From contig JABLWW010000011.1 of assembly GCA_013178295.1 (NCBI GenBank), positions 304,052-368,051 on the forward strand: a stretch of 64,000 bases of DNA, written 5' to 3'. Positions 35,297-44,469 of the stretch are shown here, piece by piece; position 1 is the first letter of the stretch; the number at the start of each line of letters is the position of its first letter. Source of the DNA: Anaerolineae bacterium. Lineage in GTDB: Bacteria > Chloroflexota > Anaerolineae > Anaerolineales > Anaerolineaceae. Under the pieces are notes generated by a model. That model saw only the letters and a list, made by a program, of their open reading frames with translations, was not told where the DNA came from and did no database searches. A program made the translations under genes and the position numbers.

Positions 35297-38200
35297 TTAC
35301 CTCATCAATTGATCAATACGGCTGACGCCAGTGTGATAGTACTTGGCTTGCGGGTGGTGGACAATAATTGCTGCGGTGGATTGTTCGGGCACAAGCTGAA
35401 AAGCCTCTGTGAGGCGCATTCCCAGCTCACCCTCTGCTGGCAGCAGTTCAAAGACCTTTTGATGATCTTCAAGCTCTGGAATAGCCGGGTAGCCCCACGA
35501 ATACCGTTTCCCGCTGCCGGGTTGCAGACCCAGCTCTTGCAGAATGTGGCGGTGCAGATACTCTGCTGTGGCTTCTGCCATCTGAACTGCCAGTCCATGT
35601 GTGAAATATGCCTCGCTGTAATTGCCCTCTTCCTGCAGGCGGTCAAACCGGCGCGTGGCTTCTTCTCCCACAGTTACAACCTGGAAGGCAACCATATCCA
35701 TGTTACCCGATTCGACTGAGGCAAAATAATCTGCCAGGCAAAGATACTCACCAGAAGTCTGGCGTGGAAAGCTGAAACGGGTTATCTCGCGTGGTGAAGT
35801 GTTTTCAAGCGTTTGAGCATCATAGATAATCAGTTCATCCCCGTGCGATTGACAGGGAAAATATCCATATACTCCCTGAGGGCGCAGCCAGTTTTCCTTG
35901 AGTGCCTGACGGAACATGTTGTCGAGGCGGTTTTCAAATTCTGCACTGAGTTTCTTCCAGGCTTCCCCATGTGTGTTCTTGCCACCCCATGATAGACGAA
36001 AGAGGTCATTTTTGGGGAGACACTGGAAAACTGCCTCCAAAGGCATCTGACGCACCACATAGACACCCCAGCGAGGCGGCTTTGGGATGACAGGTGCAGG
36101 AGGAGTCATCGAGCGCGGTAATGGTGCCACCGACGGTATCTGTGTGCTGGCGCGCCCCAGTTCCATTTCCGCTTCACGATACGTTTTTTCAAGCAGCTGC
36201 TGACGCTGCTCAGGTTCGGCGAGCATATCCATCACAGCCAGCCCTTCAAAGGCATCTTTGCAATAGAAAACACCCGGCTCGTAGAAGGTATCCTGATCGG
36301 TGAGCAAAATGCGGCGACCAAAACGCTCATTAATTGCGGCGCCGCCAACGAGAACAGGAAAACGAAGCTTGCGGCGCTGGAGTTCATTGACAATCAACGG
36401 CATCTGTTTGCTGGTGCTGACAAGCAGGGCACTTAAGCCGATGGCATCAGCTTGCGTTTCAACCGCTTTTGCAATAATCGTCTCGGCAGGCACCTGTTTG
36501 CCCAAATCAATCACCTGGTATCCATTGTTGGTAAGAATGGTTTTGACCAGATTTTTGCCAATATCATGAACATCGCCATACACCGTTGCCAGCACCATCA
36601 CCCCTTTGCTTACCCCCTCTTTGCGGTCAAGAAACTGCTCGACATGCGCAACAGCCTTTTTCATTACCTCTGCCGATTGCAGCACAAAAGGCAGGATAAG
36701 CTCACCGCTTCCAAATTTATCTCCCACTTCTTTCATAGCAGGCAGCAGAACAGTATTCAGAATTTTGACAGCCGTTTTGCTGTGTTCTGGCTGCGGGCTG
36801 CGCTGCAGGATTTCGTCAATGTCTTTTTCGATATCCTCCTTATGGCGGTGAAGAATCTTCCAGTGTATGCGTTGTTCAGCTTCCAGATTTTGCAAGGCAG
36901 TCTGCAGACTTTCTGCTTTCGGTTGAGCGGGCGAAGCGTTCTTTTCAAAATGTGTAATCAGGAGCTGCAAAGCGTCCGGATGGCGGTTAAAGATCAAATT
37001 TTCTGCCAGTTCACGCTCCTGAGGCGAAATTTCGGCGTAGGGCTTGATCTGCGCCGGGTTGACAATTGCCATGTCCAAGCCAGCCTGAACGGCATGGTAC
37101 AGCATCACACTGTTGAGCACCCCCCTTGCGGCGGGCGCAAGACCAAAGGACACGTTGCTGACACCCAGCGAGGTGAGGACGCCGGGCAACTGTTCCTTGA
37201 TGATGCGGATGCCTTCCAAAGTCTGCACAGCAGAATCGGCAAATTCCGCATCGCCAGTAGCCAGTGTAAACGTAAGAGCATCAAATACCAGGTCGGATGG
37301 ACGCAATCCGTGTTCGTTGACGGCAATGTCAAAGATGCGGCGGGCAATCTCCAGTTTGCGTTCGGCAGTTTTTGCCATGCCGTTTTCATCAATTGTCAGG
37401 ACAATCACTGCTGCGTTGTGGGCTTTGGCAAGAGCGAAAATGCGGTCGGCTTTGGCACGCCCGCCTTCGAGGTTTGTGGAATTGATCAGGCATCTACCTG
37501 GAGCATTTTTTAGCGCTGTTTCAATGACATGGTATTCGGTACTGTCAATCACAAATGGTGCGCGAACGCTGGTGCGCAGCGTTTTGACCAGCCGCTGCAT
37601 TAGCGCTGCCTCGTCCATGCGCTCGGTGAGTGCCACACAGAGATCAAGCCCATGTGCGCCGCTTTCAATCTGCTGGCGGGCAATTTGCACTGCGCCTTCG
37701 AAGTCTTCTGCCAGAATTAGCTCTTTGAACTTCTTGCTCCCCTGCGTATTGAGCCTTTCGCCGATCAAAAAGGGCGCGGGTTGCTGCTGCATGGGAACAG
37801 CTTCGATGCTGGAAGCCAGGCGCGGGATATATGTAATCTGACGTTTTGATTGGGGATACCCATTGAGTTTGCTGACCAGTAAGCGTATGTGTTCAGGCGT
37901 TGTGCCACAGCATCCCCCCACAATATTGATTTGATATTTCTGGATAAATTCAACCAGTATGTCGCTGAATGGTTCAGGCTGCATGGGATAAACAGCCTGC
38001 CCGTCCACGTTAAGCGGTAGCCCGGCATTGGGAATGCACGAGATAGGCAGGTCGGTTTGTTCTGCAAGCAGGCGGATTGGCTCACGCATGTAATCGGGTC
38101 CTGTGGAACAGTTTAACCCAATGGCATCCACCGCTAATCCCTCAAGGATTGCCAGCACAGCGCTGATGTCTGTACCCAGCAGCATTCTGCCGGTTGTATC

Positions 38201-38815
38201 CAGCGTTACCTGCGCCTGAATGGGCAAATATTGGCCCGTTTCGGAAAAAGCCTGTTGAATCCCGGCGATAGCCGCCTTGACTTCGAGAATATCCTGTGAA
38301 GTTTCTATCAACAGTACATCAACACCGCCTTGGATTAGCCCGATTGCCTGTTGCCGAAAGACATCTGCCAGTTCATCAAATGAGATATCAGACAGTTCGG
38401 GGTCGTCCATTGAGGGGAGTTTCCCGCTGGGGCCTATCGAACCAGCGACAAACCTCGGATTTCCTTCACGGCGATACTCGTCTGCCAAGCGGCGGGCAAG
38501 CGCAGCTGCAGCATGATTGATTTCCAGCACCCGGTCTTGCAGCCCATATTCCGCCAGAGTCAGGCGATTGGCGCGGAATGTACATGTCTCAATGACATCT
38601 GCACCGACTTCCAAAAACGAGCGGTGAACTGCTTCCACCGCCTGCGGGTAGCTGATGACCAGATAGTCATTACACCCCAATGTCCGCTCCCCGCCAAATT
38701 CGCGGACGCCTAACCTCTGTCGTTGTAGGTTGGTTCCCATTGCACCGTCAAAAATAATAACTTTTTGCCCCAGCCGGTCAAGGTAACCGCGATTGGTGTA
38801 GATACGTTTTGCCAA
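35297..38815 (-). CDS. metH: Cobalamin-dependent methionine synthase
   Basis: A 1172-residue modular enzyme: homocysteine-binding barrel (1-330, zinc ligands in GLNCSTGPD and GGCCGTTPEH), methyl-THF-binding barrel (about 350-610), cobalamin module with the ligand His in DVHDIGKNLV (about 740-760), and the C-terminal activation domain that uses SAM for reactivation (GKRYSWGYPAIPELEDH). Slightly shorter than the E. coli enzyme (1227). The start is TTG at 38815 with GGAG eight bases upstream. It is first in a two-gene operon behind a riboswitch. Confidence 0.96.
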   Translation of the reverse strand: MAKRIYTNRGYLDRLGQKVIIFDGAMGTNLQRQRLGVREFGGERTLGCNDYLVISYPQAVEAVHRSFLEVGADVIETCTFRANRLTLAEYGLQDRVLEINHAAAALARRLADEYRREGNPRFVAGSIGPSGKLPSMDDPELSDISFDELADVFRQQAIGLIQGGVDVLLIETSQDILEVKAAIAGIQQAFSETGQYLPIQAQVTLDTTGRMLLGTDISAVLAILEGLAVDAIGLNCSTGPDYMREPIRLLAEQTDLPISCIPNAGLPLNVDGQAVYPMQPEPFSDILVEFIQKYQINIVGGCCGTTPEHIRLLVSKLNGYPQSKRQITYIPRLASSIEAVPMQQQPAPFLIGERLNTQGSKKFKELILAEDFEGAVQIARQQIESGAHGLDLCVALTERMDEAALMQRLVKTLRTSVRAPFVIDSTEYHVIETALKNAPGRCLINSTNLEGGRAKADRIFALAKAHNAAVIVLTIDENGMAKTAERKLEIARRIFDIAVNEHGLRPSDLVFDALTFTLATGDAEFADSAVQTLEGIRIIKEQLPGVLTSLGVSNVSFGLAPAARGVLNSVMLYHAVQAGLDMAIVNPAQIKPYAEISPQERELAENLIFNRHPDALQLLITHFEKNASPAQPKAESLQTALQNLEAEQRIHWKILHRHKEDIEKDIDEILQRSPQPEHSKTAVKILNTVLLPAMKEVGDKFGSGELILPFVLQSAEVMKKAVAHVEQFLDRKEGVSKGVMVLATVYGDVHDIGKNLVKTILTNNGYQVIDLGKQVPAETIIAKAVETQADAIGLSALLVSTSKQMPLIVNELQRRKLRFPVLVGGAAINERFGRRILLTDQDTFYEPGVFYCKDAFEGLAVMDMLAEPEQRQQLLEKTYREAEMELGRASTQIPSVAPLPRSMTPPAPVIPKPPRWGVYVVRQMPLEAVFQCLPKNDLFRLSWGGKNTHGEAWKKLSAEFENRLDNMFRQALKENWLRPQGVYGYFPCQSHGDELIIYDAQTLENTSPREITRFSFPRQTSGEYLCLADYFASVESGNMDMVAFQVVTVGEEATRRFDRLQEEGNYSEAYFTHGLAVQMAEATAEYLHRHILQELGLQPGSGKRYSWGYPAIPELEDHQKVFELLPAEGELGMRLTEAFQLVPEQSTAAIIVHHPQAKYYHTGVSRIDQLMR

Positions 38816-38833
38816 GATAAGCGCTCCTATGAG

Positions 38834-38865
38834 TAAAAAAATAACCTCTCAGGAAGCGAGAGGTT
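38834..38865 (-). terminator. Riboswitch-controlled intrinsic terminator before metH
   Basis: On the minus strand an 8-bp stem (AACCTCTC with GAGAGGTT; 38865-38858 and 38850-38843) with a 7-nt loop is followed by a run of T (38841-38835). It lies between the SAM-I aptamer and the metH start, so it is the expression platform. GAGAG just after the aptamer could pair with CTCTC of the stem as an antiterminator. Confidence 0.88.
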
Positions 38866-38880
38866 GATGATCTGTCATCT

Positions 38881-38992
38881 CTCATCTTCCAGACATCCAT
38901 TTTGGTATCAGTGTCTGGCGGAATTGGCACCAGCCGCTGGGCGGTGGTTGCCGAGGTTTCACAGGGCCGATCCCTCCACCTCTCTGGATGAG
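38881..38992 (-). ncRNA. SAM-I (S-box) riboswitch
   Basis: On the minus strand the leader has the S-box core in order: closing helix P1 (CTCATC at the 5' end, GATGAG at the 3' end), AGAGGTGGAGGGA, GGCCCTGTGAAACC, CGGCAACC, GGTGCCAATTCC and a final helix before AAGATGAG. Binding of SAM should stabilise P1, free the downstream terminator and stop metH expression. A possible -10 (TACAAT, 38999-38994) lies directly before P1. Confidence 0.95.
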
Positions 38993-39086
38993 TATTGTAT
39001 TTCAAATATCTGCCCGCAATGTTACCACAAGGGCAATGATTGGTCAAATTTTTAAGCAAATCTGTGTGAAAACTCTCTGCTGCTGG

Positions 39087-39092
39087 TATAAT
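39087..39092 (+). promoter_or_regulatory. -10 element before prfA
   Basis: A perfect TATAAT 48 bp before the prfA start. The -35 is weak (TGTGTG/GTGTGA at 17-18 bp). It shares the gap with the divergent metH leader. Confidence 0.5.
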
Positions 39093-39139
39093 CGAATGTT
39101 TGTAACCCCGCGCCAATGGTGCGCTGTAATATTGGATAT

Positions 39140-40222
39140 ATGATGTTAGAAAAAATAGACGCAATACAAGAGCGCTTTGATGAACTCGAACGCCAGCTTG
39201 GCGAGGTAGCCGAGGACTACCAGCGCGCGGCTGAGCTAGCAAAAGAGCGCGCTGACTTAGAGCCGATTGTTGCCAAGGGGCATGCATATCGCCAGGCGCT
39301 GCAACGGCTGGAAGAGGCTGAAGCGCTCAAGGACAGTGAAGACGAGGAACTGCGCCAGCTTGCCCTCAGTGATCTGGAAGAACTACCGCCCATCATTGAG
39401 AAGCTGGAACGTGAACTGAAAAGTATGCTGGTCCCCAAAGACCCGCGTGATGAGCGTAACGTCATCATGGAGATCCGTGCTGGCACGGGTGGTGAAGAAG
39501 CTGCTCTGTTTGCCGCTGACCTGTTTCGCCTTTACACCCACTACGCCGAAGCACGGGGATGGACAGTGGAAGTTCTCTCGCAAAATGAGACCGGTATTGG
39601 CGGCTTTAAGGAGATCATCTTTCTGGTCAAAGGGCGGGGCGCTTATTCGCGCCTTAAATACGAGTCTGGTGTTCACCGTGTGCAGCGCATTCCAGTAACC
39701 GAGTCTTCGGGGCGCATTCATACCTCCACCGTCACGGTGGCAGTGCTGGCAGAAGTTGAAGAAGTGGATATTGACATACCTGAAAAGGATATTTCTATTG
39801 ATGTGTATCGCTCGGCTGGTGCAGGCGGGCAGAATGTGCAGAAAAACTCGACCGCTGTGCGCATCACCCATCTACCAACCGGTATGGTGGTTGCCTGTCA
39901 GGATGAGCGGTCACAGCTGCAAAACAAGCTGCGCGCAATGAGCATCCTGCGCGCCCGCCTGTATGAAATCGAGGAACAAAAACGTCGGCAAGAGATCACC
40001 AACGATCGCCGTGCCCAGGTGGGTACAGGCGAGCGGGCTGAAAAAATTCGCACCTACAACTACCCGCAATCGCGCGTTACAGACCACCGCATTAACCTGT
40101 CATCGTTCAATCTGCCAGCGGTCATGGATGGCGCTATAGACGAATTCATTGACGAGCTTTCCCTGCGCGATGAAACCGAACGACTGGCAGCGGTTAGCGC
40201 CGAAGATGACGAAGAAGATTGA
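39140..40222 (+). CDS. prfA: Peptide chain release factor 1
   Basis: A 360-residue release factor that reads UAA and UAG. The tripeptide anticodon is PVT (QRIPVTESSG), which marks RF1 rather than RF2. The peptidyl-tRNA hydrolysis motif GGQ is in GAGGQNVQKN, and its Gln is the target of PrmC, encoded next. The N-terminal helical region and C-terminal basic region are complete. ATG at 39140 was chosen; a second ATG follows directly. Overlaps prmC by 17 bp. Confidence 0.97.
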   Translation: MMLEKIDAIQERFDELERQLGEVAEDYQRAAELAKERADLEPIVAKGHAYRQALQRLEEAEALKDSEDEELRQLALSDLEELPPIIEKLERELKSMLVPKDPRDERNVIMEIRAGTGGEEAALFAADLFRLYTHYAEARGWTVEVLSQNETGIGGFKEIIFLVKGRGAYSRLKYESGVHRVQRIPVTESSGRIHTSTVTVAVLAEVEEVDIDIPEKDISIDVYRSAGAGGQNVQKNSTAVRITHLPTGMVVACQDERSQLQNKLRAMSILRARLYEIEEQKRRQEITNDRRAQVGTGERAEKIRTYNYPQSRVTDHRINLSSFNLPAVMDGAIDEFIDELSLRDETERLAAVSAEDDEED

Positions 40223-41051
40223 AACCTGGCTTGAAGGGGCTTGCGCAAAACTACAACGTGTCAGCGAACAGCCTGCCCTCGAGGCGCGGGTTCTGGTAGC
40301 TCACGCTATTGGGCAAACGCAGGCGTGGGTTATTGCCCATACAGAGTATGAATTACAGCCTAACCAATTGATATGGCTGGATGAGACGCTGGAGAAGCTG
40401 GTACAGGGTGTGCCGTTGCCCTATTTGACCGGACATCAGGAATTTTACGGCCTGGACTTTATTGTCTCGCCGCAGGTGCTCATCCCGCGCCCAGAAACCG
40501 AATTGCTGGTAGAAACTGCACTAACGTGGTTGCAAACGCACCCCGCCAGACGCCGTACTGCTGACGTGGGGACTGGGAGCGGGTGCATTGCTATCAGCCT
40601 GGCAAAACACACACCAGACCTGCTCTGTATTGCCAGTGATATCAGCCGCTCTGCCTTGCAAATAGCCGCCTGCAATGCTGCGCGCCACAACATTGGTAAA
40701 AACCTGCTCCTGCTTCAAACGGATTTGCTCCTCGCTGTTGACACACAATTTGATCTGGTATGTGCCAACCTGCCCTATATCCCTGCGGCAGACCTGACCT
40801 ATCTGGAAGTGTCTCGCCATGAACCTGCTGTGGCGCTCAACGGAGGGGCAGATGGATTGAGTTTCATTCGCCGATTGATGGCAGATGCTTGTCGCTGGCT
40901 CGCACCAGGCGGGACGCTGCTGATCGAGATCGAAGCCCGTCAGGAGCAAAGCGCGACCGCCATAGCGCGCCATCTCTTCCCCCATGCAGAGATCAATGTG
41001 TGGCATGACCTTGCCGGGCATGCGCGCCTGTTGCAGCTAGAAAACTGTTAA
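40206..41051 (+). CDS. prmC: Release factor glutamine N5-methyltransferase
   Basis: A 281-residue SAM-dependent methyltransferase that methylates the GGQ glutamine of release factors. It has the N-terminal helical substrate-binding domain, the SAM loop DVGTGSGCIAI and the catalytic NxPY motif as NLPY (CANLPYIP). PRPETELLVE is a family signature. It overlaps prfA, the standard pairing. ATG at 40206 fits the family start; an ATG at 40149 would overlap prfA by 74 bp. Confidence 0.95.
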   Translation: MTKKIETWLEGACAKLQRVSEQPALEARVLVAHAIGQTQAWVIAHTEYELQPNQLIWLDETLEKLVQGVPLPYLTGHQEFYGLDFIVSPQVLIPRPETELLVETALTWLQTHPARRRTADVGTGSGCIAISLAKHTPDLLCIASDISRSALQIAACNAARHNIGKNLLLLQTDLLLAVDTQFDLVCANLPYIPAADLTYLEVSRHEPAVALNGGADGLSFIRRLMADACRWLAPGGTLLIEIEARQEQSATAIARHLFPHAEINVWHDLAGHARLLQLENC

Positions 41052-41104
41052 CCTCACCTTGTGGGTGCCTAATGAGGCGCTGTTTCCCTTCGCAATACCA
41101 AATA

Positions 41105-42046
41105 TCAGGTAGGAGTTGGTGAGGGTGTCTCAGTGGGCGTCTCGGTGGGTGTGGGAGTTTCGGTTGGCGTCTCAGTTGGCGTGGGTGTTGGCGTCTCGGT
41201 TAAGGTCGCTGTAAAGGTAGCCGTTGCACTGCTCGTTACCGTGAGGGTGGGCGTATAAGACTGTGTTGGCGTTATAGTTACTGTGTAGGTGAGCGTGCGT
41301 GTTGGTGTGATTGTTACTGTGCGGGTCGGCGTGCGTGTCAATGTGCGCGTTGGTGTGCGTGTAGCAGTGGCATCGGCGACCTTAATCTTGACCCAGAAAC
41401 TGGATGACCCATCTGCCCCGATCCCAAAAGTTTTACCCTTGTCGCTGCGCAAAGCCCAGTACCCTGTGTAATCTCCCAGCGTTGATGGCGCTTTCAATGT
41501 CACTGACAGTTCAATAATCTGTCCGGGAGACACCAATGCAGGCAGGGTGACAGAATCTGGTCCGTTCATTTGATTGCCGCTGACAAAAACCAGTTTGTAG
41601 CCGGTATTCCACATCGTCGTACCCACATTCTGCAAACGCCAGGATTTGACAAAACTTTGCCCGGGCTGGAAAATGGTCGCATCGGGAACCGTCTCAGAAT
41701 GCAGTCTGGCTTTATCCACCCCCGATGCCGCTGTCGGTGTGCGACTGGGGGTCATCGTCACCGTCGCAACAGTGCTTGCCGATGGTGTCGGGGTAGCTGT
41801 TATAGAGGGCTGTAACGTAAGCGTTTTTTCCGCCTCCGCTTGTGTGGCTGTCAGCATTGGTGCTTGCGTCTCCTGCGCCAATGCGGTTTGCGTCAGACCA
41901 TCCAAATCAGCAGCCATCTTTGTGCCAGTCAGCGCAAGAACGACAAAGGTCTCCATGCTGTCCGGGCTAAGCGTTGGCACGGGCAAGTTACACCCATTAA
42001 CCCATAGTATCATCAGCAAGAGTAAGGCTGGCAAACTTTTCTTCAT
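41105..42046 (-). CDS. Lipoprotein with NBR1-type Ig-like domain and Thr-Pro tail
   Basis: A 313-residue exported lipoprotein. The lipobox is VNGC (Cys at about 19). A Thr/Ala-rich spacer leads to a beta-sandwich domain (about 110-225) with the NBR1 central Ig-like hallmarks FxPGQSFVKSWRLQNVGTTMW and a late GYWALRSDKGK. The last 85 residues are almost only Thr, Pro, Val and Glu in short repeats, and end at the stop without a sorting signal. Such domains occur in Chloroflexota surface proteins; the binding partner is unknown. Confidence 0.85.
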   Translation of the reverse strand: MKKSLPALLLLMILWVNGCNLPVPTLSPDSMETFVVLALTGTKMAADLDGLTQTALAQETQAPMLTATQAEAEKTLTLQPSITATPTPSASTVATVTMTPSRTPTAASGVDKARLHSETVPDATIFQPGQSFVKSWRLQNVGTTMWNTGYKLVFVSGNQMNGPDSVTLPALVSPGQIIELSVTLKAPSTLGDYTGYWALRSDKGKTFGIGADGSSSFWVKIKVADATATRTPTRTLTRTPTRTVTITPTRTLTYTVTITPTQSYTPTLTVTSSATATFTATLTETPTPTPTETPTETPTPTETPTETPSPTPT

Positions 42047-42151
42047 CAATCACACCACACTACTTCCGCCAAACCAGTGAACAAAACGATCTTGTAGCAA
42101 TATTCCCCATTATAATATAGGCATTCATTCAGCCAAAGGAATCGTCTTTCT

Positions 42152-42787
42152 ATGCCCCGAACCGAAATTCTCCCAGTTGATCATCCCAAAGCTCTTGAGC
42201 GCGCCTGCCACATCCTTCAAGAGGGCGGGTTGGTGGCTTTCCCCACCGACACGCTGTACGGGGTTGGCGCTCTGGTTACCAACCCCATTGCCATAGAGCA
42301 TCTTTACCGCATAAAGGGGCGCGAACAGACCAAAGCCATCGCCATCCTCATCAGTGACTTTGCACAACTGCCTCTGATCGTGGAGACGATGCCTCCCTGT
42401 GCAGCACGACTTGCGGAGCTCTTCTGGCCTGGTGCGCTGACGCTGGTTGTCCCGCGCAAGCCCTCGTTGCCTGAGAATCTTTCCCCCACTATGACAATCG
42501 GCGTGCGTATGCCCAACCATGCTTTTGCCAGAGAAATGCTTAGGCGCAGCGGGCCGATGGCAGTTACCTCTGCCAATCGTTCCGGTGCCCCCGATTCGCT
42601 CAACGCCAGCGATGTGCTTTCGTCCATTGGGCAAAAGATCAGTTTGATCATTGATGGCGGCAGCATCCAGCCTGCCATCGCTTCCACAGTGGTGAACTGC
42701 ACGCTGGAACCGCCGGTAATTCTGCGGCAGGGAGCTATCCCGGAAAACGAAATTCAGCAGGCTTTGGAAGTCGACCGCACATCTTGA
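42152..42787 (+). CDS. tsaC: Threonylcarbamoyl-AMP synthase
   Basis: A 211-residue YrdC/Sua5-type enzyme that makes threonylcarbamoyl-AMP from threonine, bicarbonate and ATP for the t6A37 modification of ANN-decoding tRNAs. PTDTLYGVGA, the basic pocket KGREQTKAIA and the late TSANRSGAPD are all present. It is the short form without the Sua5 C-terminal domain. The stop overlaps the next start as TGATG. Confidence 0.94.
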   Translation: MPRTEILPVDHPKALERACHILQEGGLVAFPTDTLYGVGALVTNPIAIEHLYRIKGREQTKAIAILISDFAQLPLIVETMPPCAARLAELFWPGALTLVVPRKPSLPENLSPTMTIGVRMPNHAFAREMLRRSGPMAVTSANRSGAPDSLNASDVLSSIGQKISLIIDGGSIQPAIASTVVNCTLEPPVILRQGAIPENEIQQALEVDRTS

Positions 42788-43575
42788 TGCCTATCAGCGA
42801 CTACATTGATAAGCTTTTCAACTGTTCTGCTCTGGATGGTATTCCCGGCATCCCAGATGCCAGTATTGATCTAATCATTGCCGACCCGCCTTACGGTTTG
42901 GGGAAAGATTACGGCAACGATTCGGATAAAAAAAGCCGCAGCGACTTTCTCCAATGGAGCATCTCCTGGCTGGAAATCGCCATCCCAAAGCTCAAGCCCA
43001 GCGGCAGTCTGTATATTTTCACCACCTGGCGTTACAGCCCGGAAATTTTTGTTTATCTCAAATCCCGCATGGTCATGATCAACGAAATCATTTGGGATCG
43101 CAAAGTGCCTAGCATGGGCGGCAGCACGCGGCGTTTCAGTTCGGTCCATGACACTATTGGCTTTTTTGCTGTTTCCAAAGACTACTACTTCGACCTCGAC
43201 GCTGTGCGTATTCCCTACGACCCACAGACAAAAAAAGCCCGTTCGCGTTCCATTTTTGTAGGCAAAAAATGGCTAGAAAAAGGATATAATCCCAAAGATG
43301 TGTGGTCAGTATCCCGTCTGCACCGTATCCACTCCGAGCGCGAGGATCACCCTACCCAGAAACCTCTGGAAATTGTTGAGCGCATGGTCAAAGCCAGCTG
43401 TCCCCCCGAAGGAATTGTCCTCGACCCTTTTGCCGGTTCCGGCACCACCGTCGCCGCCTGTCTGCTTCATGGGCGGCACTATATCGCTTATGAAATCAAT
43501 CCGCAGTACTGCGCCATCATCCGTCAGCGCATCCAGCGCATTCAACAGGATGCTCCGTCAGCGCAGCAACCGTAG
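42787..43575 (+). CDS. DNA methyltransferase, N6-adenine/N4-cytosine type (beta class)
   Basis: A 262-residue methyltransferase. The catalytic motif IV is DPPYG (IIADPPYGLG, about 35-45) and the SAM motif FAGSGTT comes after it near the C-terminus, giving the beta-class order. HPTQKPLEIVERM is typical. No restriction endonuclease or specificity subunit is nearby, so it is an orphan enzyme that may act in regulation or replication control. ATG at 42787 shares one base with the tsaC stop. Confidence 0.92.
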   Translation: MPISDYIDKLFNCSALDGIPGIPDASIDLIIADPPYGLGKDYGNDSDKKSRSDFLQWSISWLEIAIPKLKPSGSLYIFTTWRYSPEIFVYLKSRMVMINEIIWDRKVPSMGGSTRRFSSVHDTIGFFAVSKDYYFDLDAVRIPYDPQTKKARSRSIFVGKKWLEKGYNPKDVWSVSRLHRIHSEREDHPTQKPLEIVERMVKASCPPEGIVLDPFAGSGTTVAACLLHGRHYIAYEINPQYCAIIRQRIQRIQQDAPSAQQP

Positions 43576-43587
43576 AAAGAAGCTCGC

Positions 43588-44469
43588 ATGAATAAAGGCA
43601 GTCTGTATGCCATCTCGGCATACGTGATCTGGGGTTTTTTCCCTGTTTTTTTCAAAACAATGCAGAATGTACCTGCTCTTCAGATTATGACCCATCGTGT
43701 GGTGTGGTCGTTTGTGTTTCTGATCAGTCTGGTTGTGCTGCGCGGCGAACTGCGCGCTTTTGTGGCTTTGCTCACACCCCGCAACCTTGTGATTTATCTG
43801 GGGGCAGGCGCCCTGATTGCCGGTAACTGGCTTCTCTATGTCTGGGGGGTTAATTCCGGATACATCCTCGAGACCAGTTTGGGGTATTTTATCAACCCGC
43901 TGGTCAGCGTGGTGCTGGGAATGGTTATTCTTGGTGAGAGATTGCGTACATGGCAATGGCTTCCGGTTGCTCTGGCGGGCGTTGGCGTATTGTATTTAAC
44001 GATCAGCTATGGCAAATTGCCCTGGATTGCCCTGGCGCTGGCTTGCTCATTTGGCTTATATGGTCTGGTCAAAAAAATTGCTCCGCTAGGATCGCTATAT
44101 GGCACCACGCTGGAGACCGGTATGGTCTGGCTGCCTGCGCTGGCTTACCTGTTGTTGCAGGAAGGAAATGGCACAGGCTACTTTGCCCACAGTGGAATGG
44201 CCACCACACTGTTGCTGGCAACGACCGGCGTGGTAACTGCTGTGCCCTTGCTGCTCTTTGCCAGTGGGGCGCGCCGTGTTCCACTGACCACCATGGGGCT
44301 GCTGCAATATATTGCGCCCACCCTGCAATTTTTGTCGGGCGTTTTGATTTACGGCGAACCCTTCAACACGACCCGCGCGGTGGGCTTCAGCATTATTTGG
44401 CTGGCTCTGATCATCTTTTCCATTGAGAGCTTTGTAGTACACCGTAAAGCATTATCCCTTGCTGCCTGA
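43588..44469 (+). CDS. rarD: RarD-type EamA transporter
   Basis: A 293-residue inner-membrane protein with about ten hydrophobic segments. The start GSLYAISAYVIWGFFPVFFK, HRVVWSFVF, and NSGYILETSLGYFINPLV are close to the RarD signature within the drug/metabolite transporter superfamily. The substrate is not established. It lies 12 bp after the methyltransferase gene. Its last 18 bp overlap the end of the convergent VIT-VWA gene. Confidence 0.92.
   Translation: MNKGSLYAISAYVIWGFFPVFFKTMQNVPALQIMTHRVVWSFVFLISLVVLRGELRAFVALLTPRNLVIYLGAGALIAGNWLLYVWGVNSGYILETSLGYFINPLVSVVLGMVILGERLRTWQWLPVALAGVGVLYLTISYGKLPWIALALACSFGLYGLVKKIAPLGSLYGTTLETGMVWLPALAYLLLQEGNGTGYFAHSGMATTLLLATTGVVTAVPLLLFASGARRVPLTTMGLLQYIAPTLQFLSGVLIYGEPFNTTRAVGFSIIWLALIIFSIESFVVHRKALSLAA

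Noticed and set aside
38778..39287. Minus-strand frame of 169 codons across the metH leader
   Set aside because: It reads through the SAM-I riboswitch, its terminator and the prfA start; no coding character.
41110..41360. CRISPR-like or minisatellite repeats
   Set aside because: The repeated GTGTTGGCGT-like units are codons for the Thr-Pro tail of a lipoprotein, without spacers.
42787..43575. Restriction-modification or defence island around the DNA methyltransferase
   Set aside because: Neighbours are tsaC and rarD, and no nuclease, helicase or specificity gene is present.
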